A DNA stretch of 35,096 nt from BS750m-G4 sp964472195. Its GTDB lineage: Bacteria > Bacteroidota > Ignavibacteria > Tepidaquicellales > Tepidaquicellaceae. Below, piece after piece: positions 16,240-24,381 of the stretch. The stretch is taken from NCBI GenBank assembly GCA_964472195.1, contig CAYYJH010000020.1:1-35096 (forward strand), in the 5' to 3' direction. A model generated the notes under the pieces. The model worked only from the letters and a program-made list of their open reading frames with translations. It was not told the DNA's origin and made no database searches. The translations under genes and the position numbers were made by a program. Each line of letters opens with the position of its first letter. Positions within the stretch are counted from its first letter, which is position 1.

Positions 16240-18195
16240 TTATTTATCCTTTTTATCATCATCATCCACAACTTCAAAATCGGCATTTTCTACATTCTTA
16301 TCGTCTTTTTGCTCAGTTTTCGGCTCGGGTTCGGGTCCTTGCTGCTGCCCGGGACCTCCACCAGGAGCTTCTTGTTTTGCCTGTTGATACATCTGAGATG
16401 ATGCTTCATTCCAAACAGTATTGTATTGGTCTATAGCTGATTTTATTTCGGTTGCGTTATCGGTTTTGACAGCTTCTTTGAGCCTGTCTAAAGCTGCTTG
16501 AATTTTTGATGTTGCTTCCGGATTTAGTTTCCCTTCAAATTCTTTTAACTGTTTCTCACCCTGGAATATCATAGAATCAGCCTGGTTCTTAAGGTCAATG
16601 CTTTCTTTTCTCTTCGTATCTTCGGATTCATGCTCCTTAGCATCTTTTTTCATTTTTTCGATTTCAGATTCTGATAAACCTGATGAGTGTGTTATCTTAA
16701 TATCCTGCTGTTTGCCTGTACCCAGATCTTTTGCAGTCACGTGTAAAATTCCGTTGGCATCTATGTCAAACGTAACTTCAATCTGTGGGATTCCTCGCGG
16801 TGCAGGCGGAATTCCATCTAAATGGAATCTGCCAAGCGTTCTGTTATCCATTGCCATAGGTCTTTCACCCTGCAAAACGTGGATTTCGACTGACGGCTGA
16901 TTATCTGCAGCAGTTGAAAATGTCTGTGTCTTTTTGGTTGGTATTGTTGTGTTTGCGTCAATAAGCCTGGTCATGACACTTCCCAACGTTTCAATCCCAA
17001 GCGATAAAGGCGTAACATCGAGTAAAAGAACATCTGAGACATCACCTGCAAGAACACCACCCTGAATAGCTGCACCTACTGCAACTACTTCGTCCGGATT
17101 TACACCCTTATTGGGTTCTTTTCCAAATATCTTTTTCACAGTTCCCTGTACCACAGGAATACGTGTGGAACCACCGACCAAGATCACTTCATCTATATCA
17201 CCGGCTGAATAACCAGAATCTTTTAAAGCCTTTTCACATGGACCGACTGTTCTCTCAATTAAATCACTAATAAGTGATTCAAACTTAGCTCTTGTGATGG
17301 TTTCGAGCAAGAACTTTGCGCCATCTGCAGTAGCGGTAATATATGGCAAGTTCACTTCTGTTTGCGAACTTGTTGAAAGAGCCTTTTTAGCATTTTCTGC
17401 AGCTTCTTTTAGTCTTTGCAATGCCATTGCATCTTTCCTGAGGTCAACGCCTTCTTTTTTCTTGAATTCGTCTGCAAGATAATCAATTAATCTATGGTCA
17501 AAGTCATCACCGCCAAGATGTCCGTCACCGTTTGTCGATTTTACTTCGAATACTCCCTCACCGAGTTCGAGTATAGATATATCAAACGTACCACCCCCAA
17601 GGTCGAATACAGCTATCTTTTCGTTTTTCTTTTTTTTATCCAACCCGTAAGCAAGTGAAGCAGCTGTCGGCTCGTTAATTATTCTTTTAACATCGAGCCC
17701 GGCAATCTTACCCGCATCTTTCGTTGCCTGTCTTTGAGAGTCGTTAAAGTATGCCGGGACTGTAATAACGGCTTCTGTTACAGTTTCACCAAGATAATCC
17801 TCTGCAGTTTTCTTCATTTTTTGTAAAATCATTGCAGAGATTTCCGGAGGTGAATAAACTCTTTTTTGATTCGTGCTCTTATCATCTATCTCAACACGTG
17901 CAACATCATTTTCACCTTTGATAACTTTGTATGGGACCTCTGAAATTTCTGTTTCAACTTCATTGTATCTTCTTCCCATAAATCTTTTGATAGAAAACAC
18001 GGTATTATTTGGATTTGTAACTGCTTGCCTTTTTGCCGGGTCTCCAACTAGTCTTTCACCTGTTTTAGTAAAAGCAACAACAGATGGTGTAGTCCTTGAA
18101 CCCTCTGCATTCTGAATTACTACAGGATCATTCCCCTCCATAACAGCAACACAGGAGTTGGTTGTCCCTAAGTCAATACCTATTATTTTACCCAT
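16240..18195 (-). CDS. dnaK: Molecular chaperone DnaK (Hsp70)
   Basis: 651 aa, standard length. The nucleotide-binding domain begins IIGIDLGTTNSCVAVMEG and contains ITVPAYFNDSQRQATKDAG, INEPTAASLAYGLDKK, IAVFDLGGGTFDISIL and ILVGGSTRIPVVQ. The linker VLLLDVTPLSLGIET leads to the substrate-binding domain, the helical lid and a charged, Gly/Gln-rich tail ending with the acidic run VVDDDDKKDK. A good Shine-Dalgarno (AAAGGAA) lies about 10 bases before the ATG. dnaJ and grpE are not adjacent. It follows the small heat shock gene on the same strand, but a hairpin between them suggests partial or full separation of transcripts. No CIRCE element was found upstream. Confidence 0.98.
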   Translation of the reverse strand: MGKIIGIDLGTTNSCVAVMEGNDPVVIQNAEGSRTTPSVVAFTKTGERLVGDPAKRQAVTNPNNTVFSIKRFMGRRYNEVETEISEVPYKVIKGENDVARVEIDDKSTNQKRVYSPPEISAMILQKMKKTAEDYLGETVTEAVITVPAYFNDSQRQATKDAGKIAGLDVKRIINEPTAASLAYGLDKKKKNEKIAVFDLGGGTFDISILELGEGVFEVKSTNGDGHLGGDDFDHRLIDYLADEFKKKEGVDLRKDAMALQRLKEAAENAKKALSTSSQTEVNLPYITATADGAKFLLETITRAKFESLISDLIERTVGPCEKALKDSGYSAGDIDEVILVGGSTRIPVVQGTVKKIFGKEPNKGVNPDEVVAVGAAIQGGVLAGDVSDVLLLDVTPLSLGIETLGSVMTRLIDANTTIPTKKTQTFSTAADNQPSVEIHVLQGERPMAMDNRTLGRFHLDGIPPAPRGIPQIEVTFDIDANGILHVTAKDLGTGKQQDIKITHSSGLSESEIEKMKKDAKEHESEDTKRKESIDLKNQADSMIFQGEKQLKEFEGKLNPEATSKIQAALDRLKEAVKTDNATEIKSAIDQYNTVWNEASSQMYQQAKQEAPGGGPGQQQGPEPEPKTEQKDDKNVENADFEVVDDDDKKDK

Positions 18196-18256
18196 TTAAT
18201 TAATTCCTTTCTTAAAATTTTTTACTCATGTTGAGTATTTATTAAACTCTTTTTTA

Positions 18257-18318
18257 AAAATCATAATAACCAAGGGCAGGTTTCCCTACCCTTAGTTTGT
18301 TCGAACGGTTATGATTTT
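18257..18318 (-). terminator. Terminator-like nested hairpin between hsp20 and dnaK
   Basis: An inner hairpin AAGGG.AGG/CCT.CCCTT (18272-18293, one mismatch) sits inside an outer pair of 10-base arms, AAAATCATAA (18257-18266) and its inverse (18309-18318), overlapping the hsp20 stop codon. On the minus strand it ends in a short T run. It could terminate the hsp20 transcript or reduce read-through into dnaK. Confidence 0.55.
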
Positions 18319-18745
18319 ATTTAACTGATATTTCCTTTACAACTTTCTTTGCTTCTTCAACTTTTGGAAGAGTGATGTTCAAGACTCCATCTTTGAATTC
18401 AGCATCGATCTTATTGGAATCAATGTCTTTAGTAATATTGAAGCTTCTGCTGAATTCACCGTAAAAGATTTCATTCATTATAAGATTTGTTTCTTCTGTT
18501 TTCTTTTCCTGTTTCTTTACACCACTGATAGACAATACATCGTCTTCTACATTAATTTTTATGTCTTCTTTCGATATACCGGGCATTTCTAATTTAAGCA
18601 TGAAGTTATCTTTGTCTTCCGAAATTCTAACTCTCGGTGCAAAATTTGAAGCGGTATCTCTTCCACTGAAGAACGGACCGTTGAATATTGATCCAAATGC
18701 ATCGTTAAATAAATCATGGTCTTTTCTTAATTTTATTAAGTTCAT
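18317..18745 (-). CDS. hsp20: Small heat shock protein, Hsp20/alpha-crystallin family
   Basis: 142-aa ATP-independent holdase that binds unfolding proteins until DnaK can refold them, so its position just upstream of dnaK fits. A short N-terminal arm is followed by the alpha-crystallin domain (about 42-135): FAPRVRISEDKDNFMLKLEMPGI, KEDIKINVEDDVLSISG, FYGEFSRSFNI and the family signature DGVLNITLPK. The start ATG has the strongest Shine-Dalgarno in the window (AGGAGGAT, 18751-18758). A sigma-54-like promoter lies at 18799-18814. The C-terminal IxI motif is represented by EISVK. Confidence 0.95.
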   Translation of the reverse strand: MNLIKLRKDHDLFNDAFGSIFNGPFFSGRDTASNFAPRVRISEDKDNFMLKLEMPGISKEDIKINVEDDVLSISGVKKQEKKTEETNLIMNEIFYGEFSRSFNITKDIDSNKIDAEFKDGVLNITLPKVEEAKKVVKEISVK

Positions 18746-18798
18746 GTTGTATCCTCCTGAATAATTTATTAAAGTTTTTGAATTTTAATATTAATAAC

Positions 18799-18814
18799 TG
18801 CAATCATTATGCCA
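18799..18814 (-). promoter_or_regulatory. Sigma-54-type (-24/-12) promoter of hsp20
   Basis: The minus strand reads TGGCATAATGATTGCA, which matches the sigma-54 consensus TGGCAC-N5-TTGCA at all but one base, with the GG and GC dinucleotides at the required spacing. Predicted start of transcription is near 18788, leaving a leader of about 43 bases that contains the AGGAGG ribosome site. No other intergenic region in the window showed such a match. Confidence 0.65.
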
Positions 18815-18911
18815 AAGCAAAAAACGCATAAAATTGATGATTAATGATGAAATGCAGTTCAAAGATATGAAGAATCATTCAAAATGAACGAATTAAAATT
18901 CATGTAGATAC

Positions 18912-18948
18912 AAAAAAAATCCAGTCATATATTTCAATGACTGGATTT
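18912..18948 (-). terminator. Strong intrinsic terminator behind a small ORF
   Basis: On the minus strand, AAATCCAGTCAT and ATGACTGGATTT form a perfect 12-bp stem with an 8-base loop, followed by T8. It begins 33 bases past the stop of the 34-codon ORF at 18982-19086 and lies upstream of hsp20, so it ends a separate short transcript. Confidence 0.85.
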
Positions 18949-18981
18949 GCTGACAAAAGAAAGGGTAATTTCTAATTGTCT

Positions 18982-19086
18982 TTAAACATCATCAATTAGA
19001 ATAAAGATCTCTTTGATGTCTTTCGTTTTGGATTTCAAATAATAGCCATTTGAGAGCTTTAATTTGAAAATAACTGAATGTTTCAT
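18982..19086 (-). CDS. Putative 34-aa small protein
   Basis: A short ORF in the 434-base gap between the flippase and hsp20 genes (18746-19179). It begins MKHSVIFKLKLSNGYY and ends KEIFILIDDV: a basic, strand-like first half and an acidic, hydrophobic end. An AGG lies about 6 bases before the ATG, and a strong terminator follows 33 bases after the stop. The start, size and terminator together favour a real short transcript. It resembles no family I can name. It may instead be a non-coding small RNA in which the ORF is accidental. Apart from this ORF, the terminator and the sigma-54 promoter, the gap shows nothing else. Confidence 0.45.
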   Translation of the reverse strand: MKHSVIFKLKLSNGYYLKSKTKDIKEIFILIDDV

Positions 19087-19179
19087 TTTAGCCTATGCTG
19101 AAATTTATTGAGATGTTTATGTGTACAACTTAACTACTATAAATATAATAGTCAATAGCAAAATATCTAAAGTATAACT

Positions 19180-20670
19180 TTAAGTGTGCTTGGAAAATAA
19201 TATTCTAACCTTCTTTAAATCGAGGATTTTAAAGAAATTAATTGAATATAGGAATAATGATAGCAATAATAAATAAAGTATAATCAGGAAAAAAGGAGAA
19301 AGTTTTAAGAAATTTTTTATAATGTAACTAATCGCGAAAGTTATTAAAGCTAAAGATGAAGTTTTGAAAATTTTGTTCCAATTGTAGTCTATGCAATAAA
19401 TTTTTTGAGAAATGAAATAAATAATTATGAACATTACAAAGTATGTTATTAAAGTTGCACATGCAGCACCCATCATCTGGAATCTCGGAATTAATACAAA
19501 GTTCAAAGAAACATTAATAATAAATCCAATACCTGTAACCAATAAGAGGTATATAGTTTTGTTTGAAAAAAATGGAGCAACATTAAGGTTTGCGAATAAA
19601 CCCGAGAAGAAATACGACAATAATATTACGGGAATGATGACAAGCCCGATTTGGAATTTCTCCTCTAAAATACTATAACCCCAAAAAGAGATTTTTGCTA
19701 CGGGAGCAGTGAAAAAAGTAAATAACAGGAATAGAAATAATCCAGCAAAAACAAAATATGTAAATATATCGGAAATGATTTTCTTGTTATCAGGATTATC
19801 CAAAATATTTAGAAAATATGGTGTCCACGAAAATTTAAATGCTGCAATGATTAAGCTCATTACAGAAGCAAGCTTGTAATTTACACTGTATATTCCGACG
19901 ATATCCTCCCCCCAGAAATATTTTAAAAAGAATCTATCGGATAAATCAATAACAACAAGAAACAGCCCGATGTATATAAATTTATTCCCAAAGAATATCA
20001 GTTTCAGAGCTTTTTTGATTGAAATCTTTAGAATAAGAAATTTTCTCGTGAAGAATAATCCAAACAAGAAAGTAACGAAAACAGATATTATATAACTATA
20101 GAAAATTGCTTCGATGTTATAATCGAGAAAAACAATAAAGATAATATTAAAAGCAATGTTTAAGATAAGAGAAAGTATCGTTAAATAGAGATAAGTCTTT
20201 GCTTTTAGTTCAGCTCTGAGTAAAAGTAGAGGAAATCTAAACAATGTATCGAAGAATAATAAAAAGCTTAGAACTTGAATTAAGAATATTCCTTTCGATG
20301 GATTGTCGAATTCTATTAAACTCGATATACTTCCCGATGAAAAATAAATTATTACTGAGAAAATTATTGATGTTGAAAATATCAGTATCAGTGTTGTAGA
20401 ATATACTTCAGATTTTTCTTTGTTTTCTTTAGCGTCTATGAAAAACTTAATAAAAGATGTTTCCATTCCGTATACATAAATCAAAATAATAAAGAGCCAA
20501 ACGGATTGAACCAGGTTGAACATCCCCAATTCACCCGGTGTGAAAAAATTTGTGTATAAGGGAATTAGCAGGAATGAAACGGCTTTATTCAGAAAGAGTC
20601 CAATTCCGTAAATTGCAGTGTGCGAGAAAAGTTCTTTTACATGAGATTTATTCTGATCATTAGTCATCAT
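19180..20670 (-). CDS. wzx: Polysaccharide flippase, Wzx/MATE-like
   Basis: 496-aa membrane protein of the MOP exporter superfamily with about 12-14 hydrophobic helices. The first helix region reads TAIYGIGLFLNKAVSFLLIPLYTNFFTPGELGMFNL, characteristic of Polysacc_synt flippases that move lipid-linked glycans across the inner membrane. Its start overlaps the end of the preceding glycosyltransferase by 11 bases, so translation is coupled. It is the last gene of the long minus-strand glycan operon and is followed by an AT-rich stretch. The substrate is presumably the product of genes 20660-27041. Confidence 0.92.
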   Translation of the reverse strand: MMTNDQNKSHVKELFSHTAIYGIGLFLNKAVSFLLIPLYTNFFTPGELGMFNLVQSVWLFIILIYVYGMETSFIKFFIDAKENKEKSEVYSTTLILIFSTSIIFSVIIYFSSGSISSLIEFDNPSKGIFLIQVLSFLLFFDTLFRFPLLLLRAELKAKTYLYLTILSLILNIAFNIIFIVFLDYNIEAIFYSYIISVFVTFLFGLFFTRKFLILKISIKKALKLIFFGNKFIYIGLFLVVIDLSDRFFLKYFWGEDIVGIYSVNYKLASVMSLIIAAFKFSWTPYFLNILDNPDNKKIISDIFTYFVFAGLFLFLLFTFFTAPVAKISFWGYSILEEKFQIGLVIIPVILLSYFFSGLFANLNVAPFFSNKTIYLLLVTGIGFIINVSLNFVLIPRFQMMGAACATLITYFVMFIIIYFISQKIYCIDYNWNKIFKTSSLALITFAISYIIKNFLKLSPFFLIILYLLLLSLFLYSINFFKILDLKKVRILFSKHT

Positions 20671-21730
20671 TTACAATATTATATTCAGAGTAGAGTTCGT
20701 TAAGTCTTTTGTTAACTGATTCAAACGAATGATATTTCTCTACCCATCTTCTGCCTTTGACAGAATATTCTTTAATAATATTTCTATTATCGATAAGAGA
20801 AATTAGTTTTTCTTTTAATGTATCAATCGTTGAATGAATGAAAGGATTATCCTTAATAAACTTAAGATAATCTTCTGAGAATTCAGTTATTGTTGGAACT
20901 CCCATCGACAGATTTTCAACAGAATTCTTGCCATAACCTGAGCCGCCGAGTTCACCGCCAACCTGGTCAATTGCCAGGTCACACTCACTTTTTATTTTTA
21001 AGACTTCGTTTCTATCCATCTTTTCTAACAGAATAAAATCTATATCTCTTACTTTTTTAATCTCATCTATAACTTCAATAATTTTATCAGTACCTTTAAA
21101 CTTTCTGTTAGTAGGAGAATGTATGATTTTCAGTCTTTTGTTATCACGTGGTTTTATGTCAAATTGATTTACGTTGAATGGAAAATAAACATAATTAATA
21201 TTTGGATGAATATTGAGATGATCAAATTCCACTGTTAAGGTCATATCACTCATTTCATCAAGCTTTTTAAAGACTCCTCTTGTTCTCAGGTCGCTACCAA
21301 AGTAACAGCATACAATTTTTTTGTTTATCTTTTTAAGCTTCTTAGCAAAACGTAAGTCACGGTATAAATCCATTCCTCCATCGAAGTGGTAGATATCAAA
21401 ATTATAAAGTTTATATTTGTTAATGGTTTCTTCGATTGAGGATTTATTATTGAAGTCACGAACTTTAAAATAAATGTTCTCGATAAGATTCTTTGGCTTA
21501 TAGAACTTCATCACATTAGAATGTCCAGCATTAGCAATCTTACTGTCACGCCATTTCTTAGACTTAGCTCCGGTATGAAAAGGTAGATTTATGCATACGT
21601 CCTCTTCAAAATTCAGTGTGTTTTTATACAATGTAATTAAACGGGAATCAATATTGTTCTGCCTGTGCATTTTCACAAAGTCCATTGGCATTCCTGCGAA
21701 ATTCTGAGGTGCAATATGAAGGATTTTCAG
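20660..21730 (-). CDS. GT-B family glycosyltransferase with probable CTG start
   Basis: From the first ATG (21691) the protein begins MPMDFVKMHR and lacks the opening strand of a GT-B fold. The frame is open for 13 more sense codons back to CTG 21730, reading KILHIAPQNFAG directly before MPM, exactly the expected N-terminus of a GT4-type enzyme; no ATG, GTG or TTG is available before the in-frame stop of the upstream gene. With CTG the protein has 356 aa. The C-terminal domain has the donor-site region (IHSPTNRKFKGTDKIIEVI, then DLAIDQVGGELGGSGYGKNSVENLSMGVPTI with the family Glu). It probably adds one sugar to the lipid-linked glycan. The non-canonical start could also be a sequencing error. 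Confidence 0.85.
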   Translation of the reverse strand: MKILHIAPQNFAGMPMDFVKMHRQNNIDSRLITLYKNTLNFEEDVCINLPFHTGAKSKKWRDSKIANAGHSNVMKFYKPKNLIENIYFKVRDFNNKSSIEETINKYKLYNFDIYHFDGGMDLYRDLRFAKKLKKINKKIVCCYFGSDLRTRGVFKKLDEMSDMTLTVEFDHLNIHPNINYVYFPFNVNQFDIKPRDNKRLKIIHSPTNRKFKGTDKIIEVIDEIKKVRDIDFILLEKMDRNEVLKIKSECDLAIDQVGGELGGSGYGKNSVENLSMGVPTITEFSEDYLKFIKDNPFIHSTIDTLKEKLISLIDNRNIIKEYSVKGRRWVEKYHSFESVNKRLNELYSEYNIVNDD

Positions 21731-21745
21731 CTTTTTGATTTTTTG

Positions 21746-22480
21746 TTAAGGATTTAATAATCTTAATATGTTACCAGAAAAGATTAATTCTTTATCGTTT
21801 GCAGGTATATCAAGACTTTCAATTATCGGAATATACATTTGCGGTAAACCCAGATTATAGTCACTTCCAAAAATAACCTTTTCAGCACCGACTTTGTGAA
21901 CAACTTCGTTTACAAAATAAAATTCTCTAACTGATTCCGTTCCAAAATATACATTCGGATAATTTCCATTTTTCACATCATCTGCGCACTGGAGATAAAG
22001 ACCTGGACTATCTCCACCCAGATGTGCGAGGATTATATTAAGATTTGGATATTTATCGCTAAGCTCAAGAGGATATTTATAACTTGCAATATCTAACCAA
22101 TTACCGCAGTGTACTACAACAGGCTTTTTGAATTTCTCGGCTAACTCTAAATATTTCTCTAACGATTTATCAGTAACGCGTTTTCTCAGTATCGATGGAT
22201 GAATTTTAAACAGGTATATATTATCGAGATTCTCTTCTAAAAAATTGTCTAAATTTTCATCATCGGGATTTATCCAGGCTTTGTAATAGAATTTAAAATC
22301 AGGATTATTGTAAGTTTGAGGAAATAGTTCTTCATTACTTGTTTTATCTGCAGGCATACAAACGGCGGCTTCCACCCCGGTGCTTTTCATAACTTCGATT
22401 GCCTGTTCGACTGTCGATTCATAATTAAAAAACACATCGCCCCATTTACCTATATGAATATGAGCATCGATTATTTTCAT
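21746..22480 (-). CDS. Amidohydrolase family 2-like TIM-barrel hydrolase
   Basis: 244 aa. Metal-binding residues are in place: D5-A-H7-I-H9 at the first strand, H94 in FKIHPS (with K92), H124 in VVVHCG, H153 in ILAHLGG and D207 in FGSDYN. These are typical of the amidohydrolase-related family (decarboxylases and lactone or C-N hydrolases). Its 4-base overlap with the formyltransferase gene (22477-22480) and placement inside a glycan cluster suggest it acts on a sugar intermediate, for example a deacylase, but this is inference. It is unusual for such a cluster. The downstream glycosyltransferase is in the same frame, 15 bases past this stop. Confidence 0.85.
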   Translation of the reverse strand: MKIIDAHIHIGKWGDVFFNYESTVEQAIEVMKSTGVEAAVCMPADKTSNEELFPQTYNNPDFKFYYKAWINPDDENLDNFLEENLDNIYLFKIHPSILRKRVTDKSLEKYLELAEKFKKPVVVHCGNWLDIASYKYPLELSDKYPNLNIILAHLGGDSPGLYLQCADDVKNGNYPNVYFGTESVREFYFVNEVVHKVGAEKVIFGSDYNLGLPQMYIPIIESLDIPANDKELIFSGNILRLLNP

Positions 22481-23391
22481 TTGAATATATCTCCTACGTT
22501 AAATTTTTCTTTCATATCGATTATCGAAGAATTTTTATCTTCTATTTTGTTAATTTTAAGAATACCATTACAGCAATTTATTAGAATTGAATTGTTTTCG
22601 ATGTTAATTATTTCACCATTTTTCCTATCAAAGTCTTTTTTGTTGGAAATTATTTCAGAAATTAAGAAATAATACTCTTCATTATTTAGAATACTAAAAG
22701 CACAAGGGTACGGCGGAACTAATGCCCGAATCAGGTTTCTAATTTTAATTATATCATCATCCCAGTTAATTTTTCTTTCTTCGGATGAGATTTTTTTGTT
22801 TGCTTTAGAGTCAGGAGAAATATCTTGCTTTAAAAATATAGGATTTCCTGTTTCTATTTTTATAAAACTGTCGATAATTGATTCTGATGATTTCTTCGAA
22901 CATTTTTTGTATAAACTGTTTACATCATCATCTTCTTCAATCAATATTTCTGTCTCGTTTAAAATATCTCCGGAGTCAACACCCTCATCTATCTTGTGAA
23001 TGCTGATTATTAAATGCTTCTCTCCATTCATAATAGCTCTTGATATTGGTGCTCTGCCCCTATATTTCGGAAGTTTACCACAGTGAAGATTTAAAATTCC
23101 ATGTTTTGGAATTTCGAATATTTCTTTCTTGAGAATTTCCATAAAACCGACACATATACCTAAATCATTTCCCACAACATCTTTTTGTAATTCAGATGTA
23201 GAACTTGTCTTGTGTAACAGTATCGATGAGTTCTCACACAGGTTTTCAATCGGTTTATAAAAAGCTTCCAGCAATTTTTCTTTTTCATAATCTTTGTGTA
23301 TTACAACAAAGTCCGGGATGTATTTTTTCACAATCAGATTTCTCAAACAAACATAACTCATTATACCATGTGCCAGATAGAAGAATTTCAT
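22477..23391 (-). CDS. Sugar N-formyltransferase, ArnA-N/Fmt-like
   Basis: 304 aa. It carries the catalytic triad region of formyltransferases that use N10-formyltetrahydrofolate: N101 and H103 in LNLHCGKLPKYRGRAP and D139 in KIDEGVDSGDIL. The HPS of Fmt is here HCG. The C-terminal part (about 200-304) resembles the Fmt C-terminal subdomain (INWDDDIIKIRNLIRALVPPYPCAF). Next to an SDR that resembles the C-terminal half of ArnA it reads as a separated ArnA, and it is coupled to that gene by a 4-base overlap. The acceptor is probably a nucleotide-bound amino sugar. It is too divergent and in the wrong context to be the tRNA enzyme. Confidence 0.88.
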   Translation of the reverse strand: MKFFYLAHGIMSYVCLRNLIVKKYIPDFVVIHKDYEKEKLLEAFYKPIENLCENSSILLHKTSSTSELQKDVVGNDLGICVGFMEILKKEIFEIPKHGILNLHCGKLPKYRGRAPISRAIMNGEKHLIISIHKIDEGVDSGDILNETEILIEEDDDVNSLYKKCSKKSSESIIDSFIKIETGNPIFLKQDISPDSKANKKISSEERKINWDDDIIKIRNLIRALVPPYPCAFSILNNEEYYFLISEIISNKKDFDRKNGEIINIENNSILINCCNGILKINKIEDKNSSIIDMKEKFNVGDIFK

Positions 23392-24353
23392 TTAAGCATT
23401 TTTTTATACCAGGTAAATGTTTTTTTAATTCCCGTGTTTAAATCAATCTTGGGTTTAAATTTTAAAATCTGCTCTGCCTTTTTTATACTTGGAATTCTCA
23501 ATTCCACGTCAACATAATTTTTCGGCACATATACTATTCTCGATTTTGTTTTGCACAGTGTAATTATTTTTTCAGCTAATGATGAAATTGTAATTGTTCC
23601 TTTTGGATTTCCGATATTAAAAATTTCACCAACAGCTTTCTTGTTTGTTAAACATAACTCAATACCGTCGACCATATCATCTATATAGCACCAGGATCTT
23701 ATTTGATCACCATCGCCATGCACTTCAATGTTTTTATTCAGTACAGCATTTTTTATAAAAATATGAATAGCACCTTCCCCGATCTGCCCTGGACCATATA
23801 TATTGAAAGGTCTAATCGTTACGCTCGGAAAGCCGAATTGCTTGAAGTAACTGTGTACAAGGTGTTCTCCCGTAACTTTACTCACAGAATAAGTCCATCT
23901 GCCTTCTCCGACCGGAGCGAAGTTTGTATCAGATTTTTCACTCGATTTATACGAATAAGCTCCGAGTACCTCGCTTGTTGAGAAATTTATCACTCTCTCA
24001 AGTCTGTTAGAGTTTTTTTCTAATGCTTTTAGAAGATTGAACGTTCCGAGTGTATTAATTTCCATAGTTTTAACAGGATTGATTATAACAGTATCAACTC
24101 CGGCTATTGCTGCGAGATGAATAACGATTTGTGGTTTATATTCTTCGACTGTTGATTGTAATTTTTCAAAATCGAGAATATCGCCTTGCATAGTCTTAAG
24201 ATTTTTCGATTTAATCTTTTTGAATTTTAATGAGTCTCTCGAAAAGTTGTCGTATATGAGAATTTCATTTTCGGTAATTAACTTTTTTGCAAGAGTACTT
24301 CCTATGAAACCCGCTCCTCCTGTGAATAAAAATCTTTTGTTTTTTATTGTCAA
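23388..24353 (-). CDS. NAD-dependent epimerase/dehydratase, ArnA-C-like
   Basis: 321-aa extended SDR. G12-x-x-G15-x-x-G18 is the dinucleotide site (TGGAGFIG), STSE at 125-128 and Y155-x-x-x-K159 (YSVSK) are the active site. Several stretches recall the ArnA decarboxylase domain: FSTSEVLG, RWTYSVSK, RPFNIYGPGQ and, near the C-terminus, ELRIPSI then FKPKID (R286 being a candidate for the catalytic Arg). That enzyme oxidises and decarboxylates UDP-glucuronate; this gene may do the same or act as a 4-epimerase or dehydratase. It overlaps the formyltransferase gene by 4 bases. The product is likely a modified nucleotide sugar. Confidence 0.88.
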   Translation of the reverse strand: MTIKNKRFLFTGGAGFIGSTLAKKLITENEILIYDNFSRDSLKFKKIKSKNLKTMQGDILDFEKLQSTVEEYKPQIVIHLAAIAGVDTVIINPVKTMEINTLGTFNLLKALEKNSNRLERVINFSTSEVLGAYSYKSSEKSDTNFAPVGEGRWTYSVSKVTGEHLVHSYFKQFGFPSVTIRPFNIYGPGQIGEGAIHIFIKNAVLNKNIEVHGDGDQIRSWCYIDDMVDGIELCLTNKKAVGEIFNIGNPKGTITISSLAEKIITLCKTKSRIVYVPKNYVDVELRIPSIKKAEQILKFKPKIDLNTGIKKTFTWYKKMLK

Positions 24354-24381
24354 TATTTTATTAATTTAATTTGTGTATTTA

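Noticed and set aside
18196..18316. CIRCE element (HrcA operator) before dnaK
   Set aside because: No TTAGCACTC-N9-GAGTGCTAA-like repeat; the visible hairpin is GC-rich and terminator-like.
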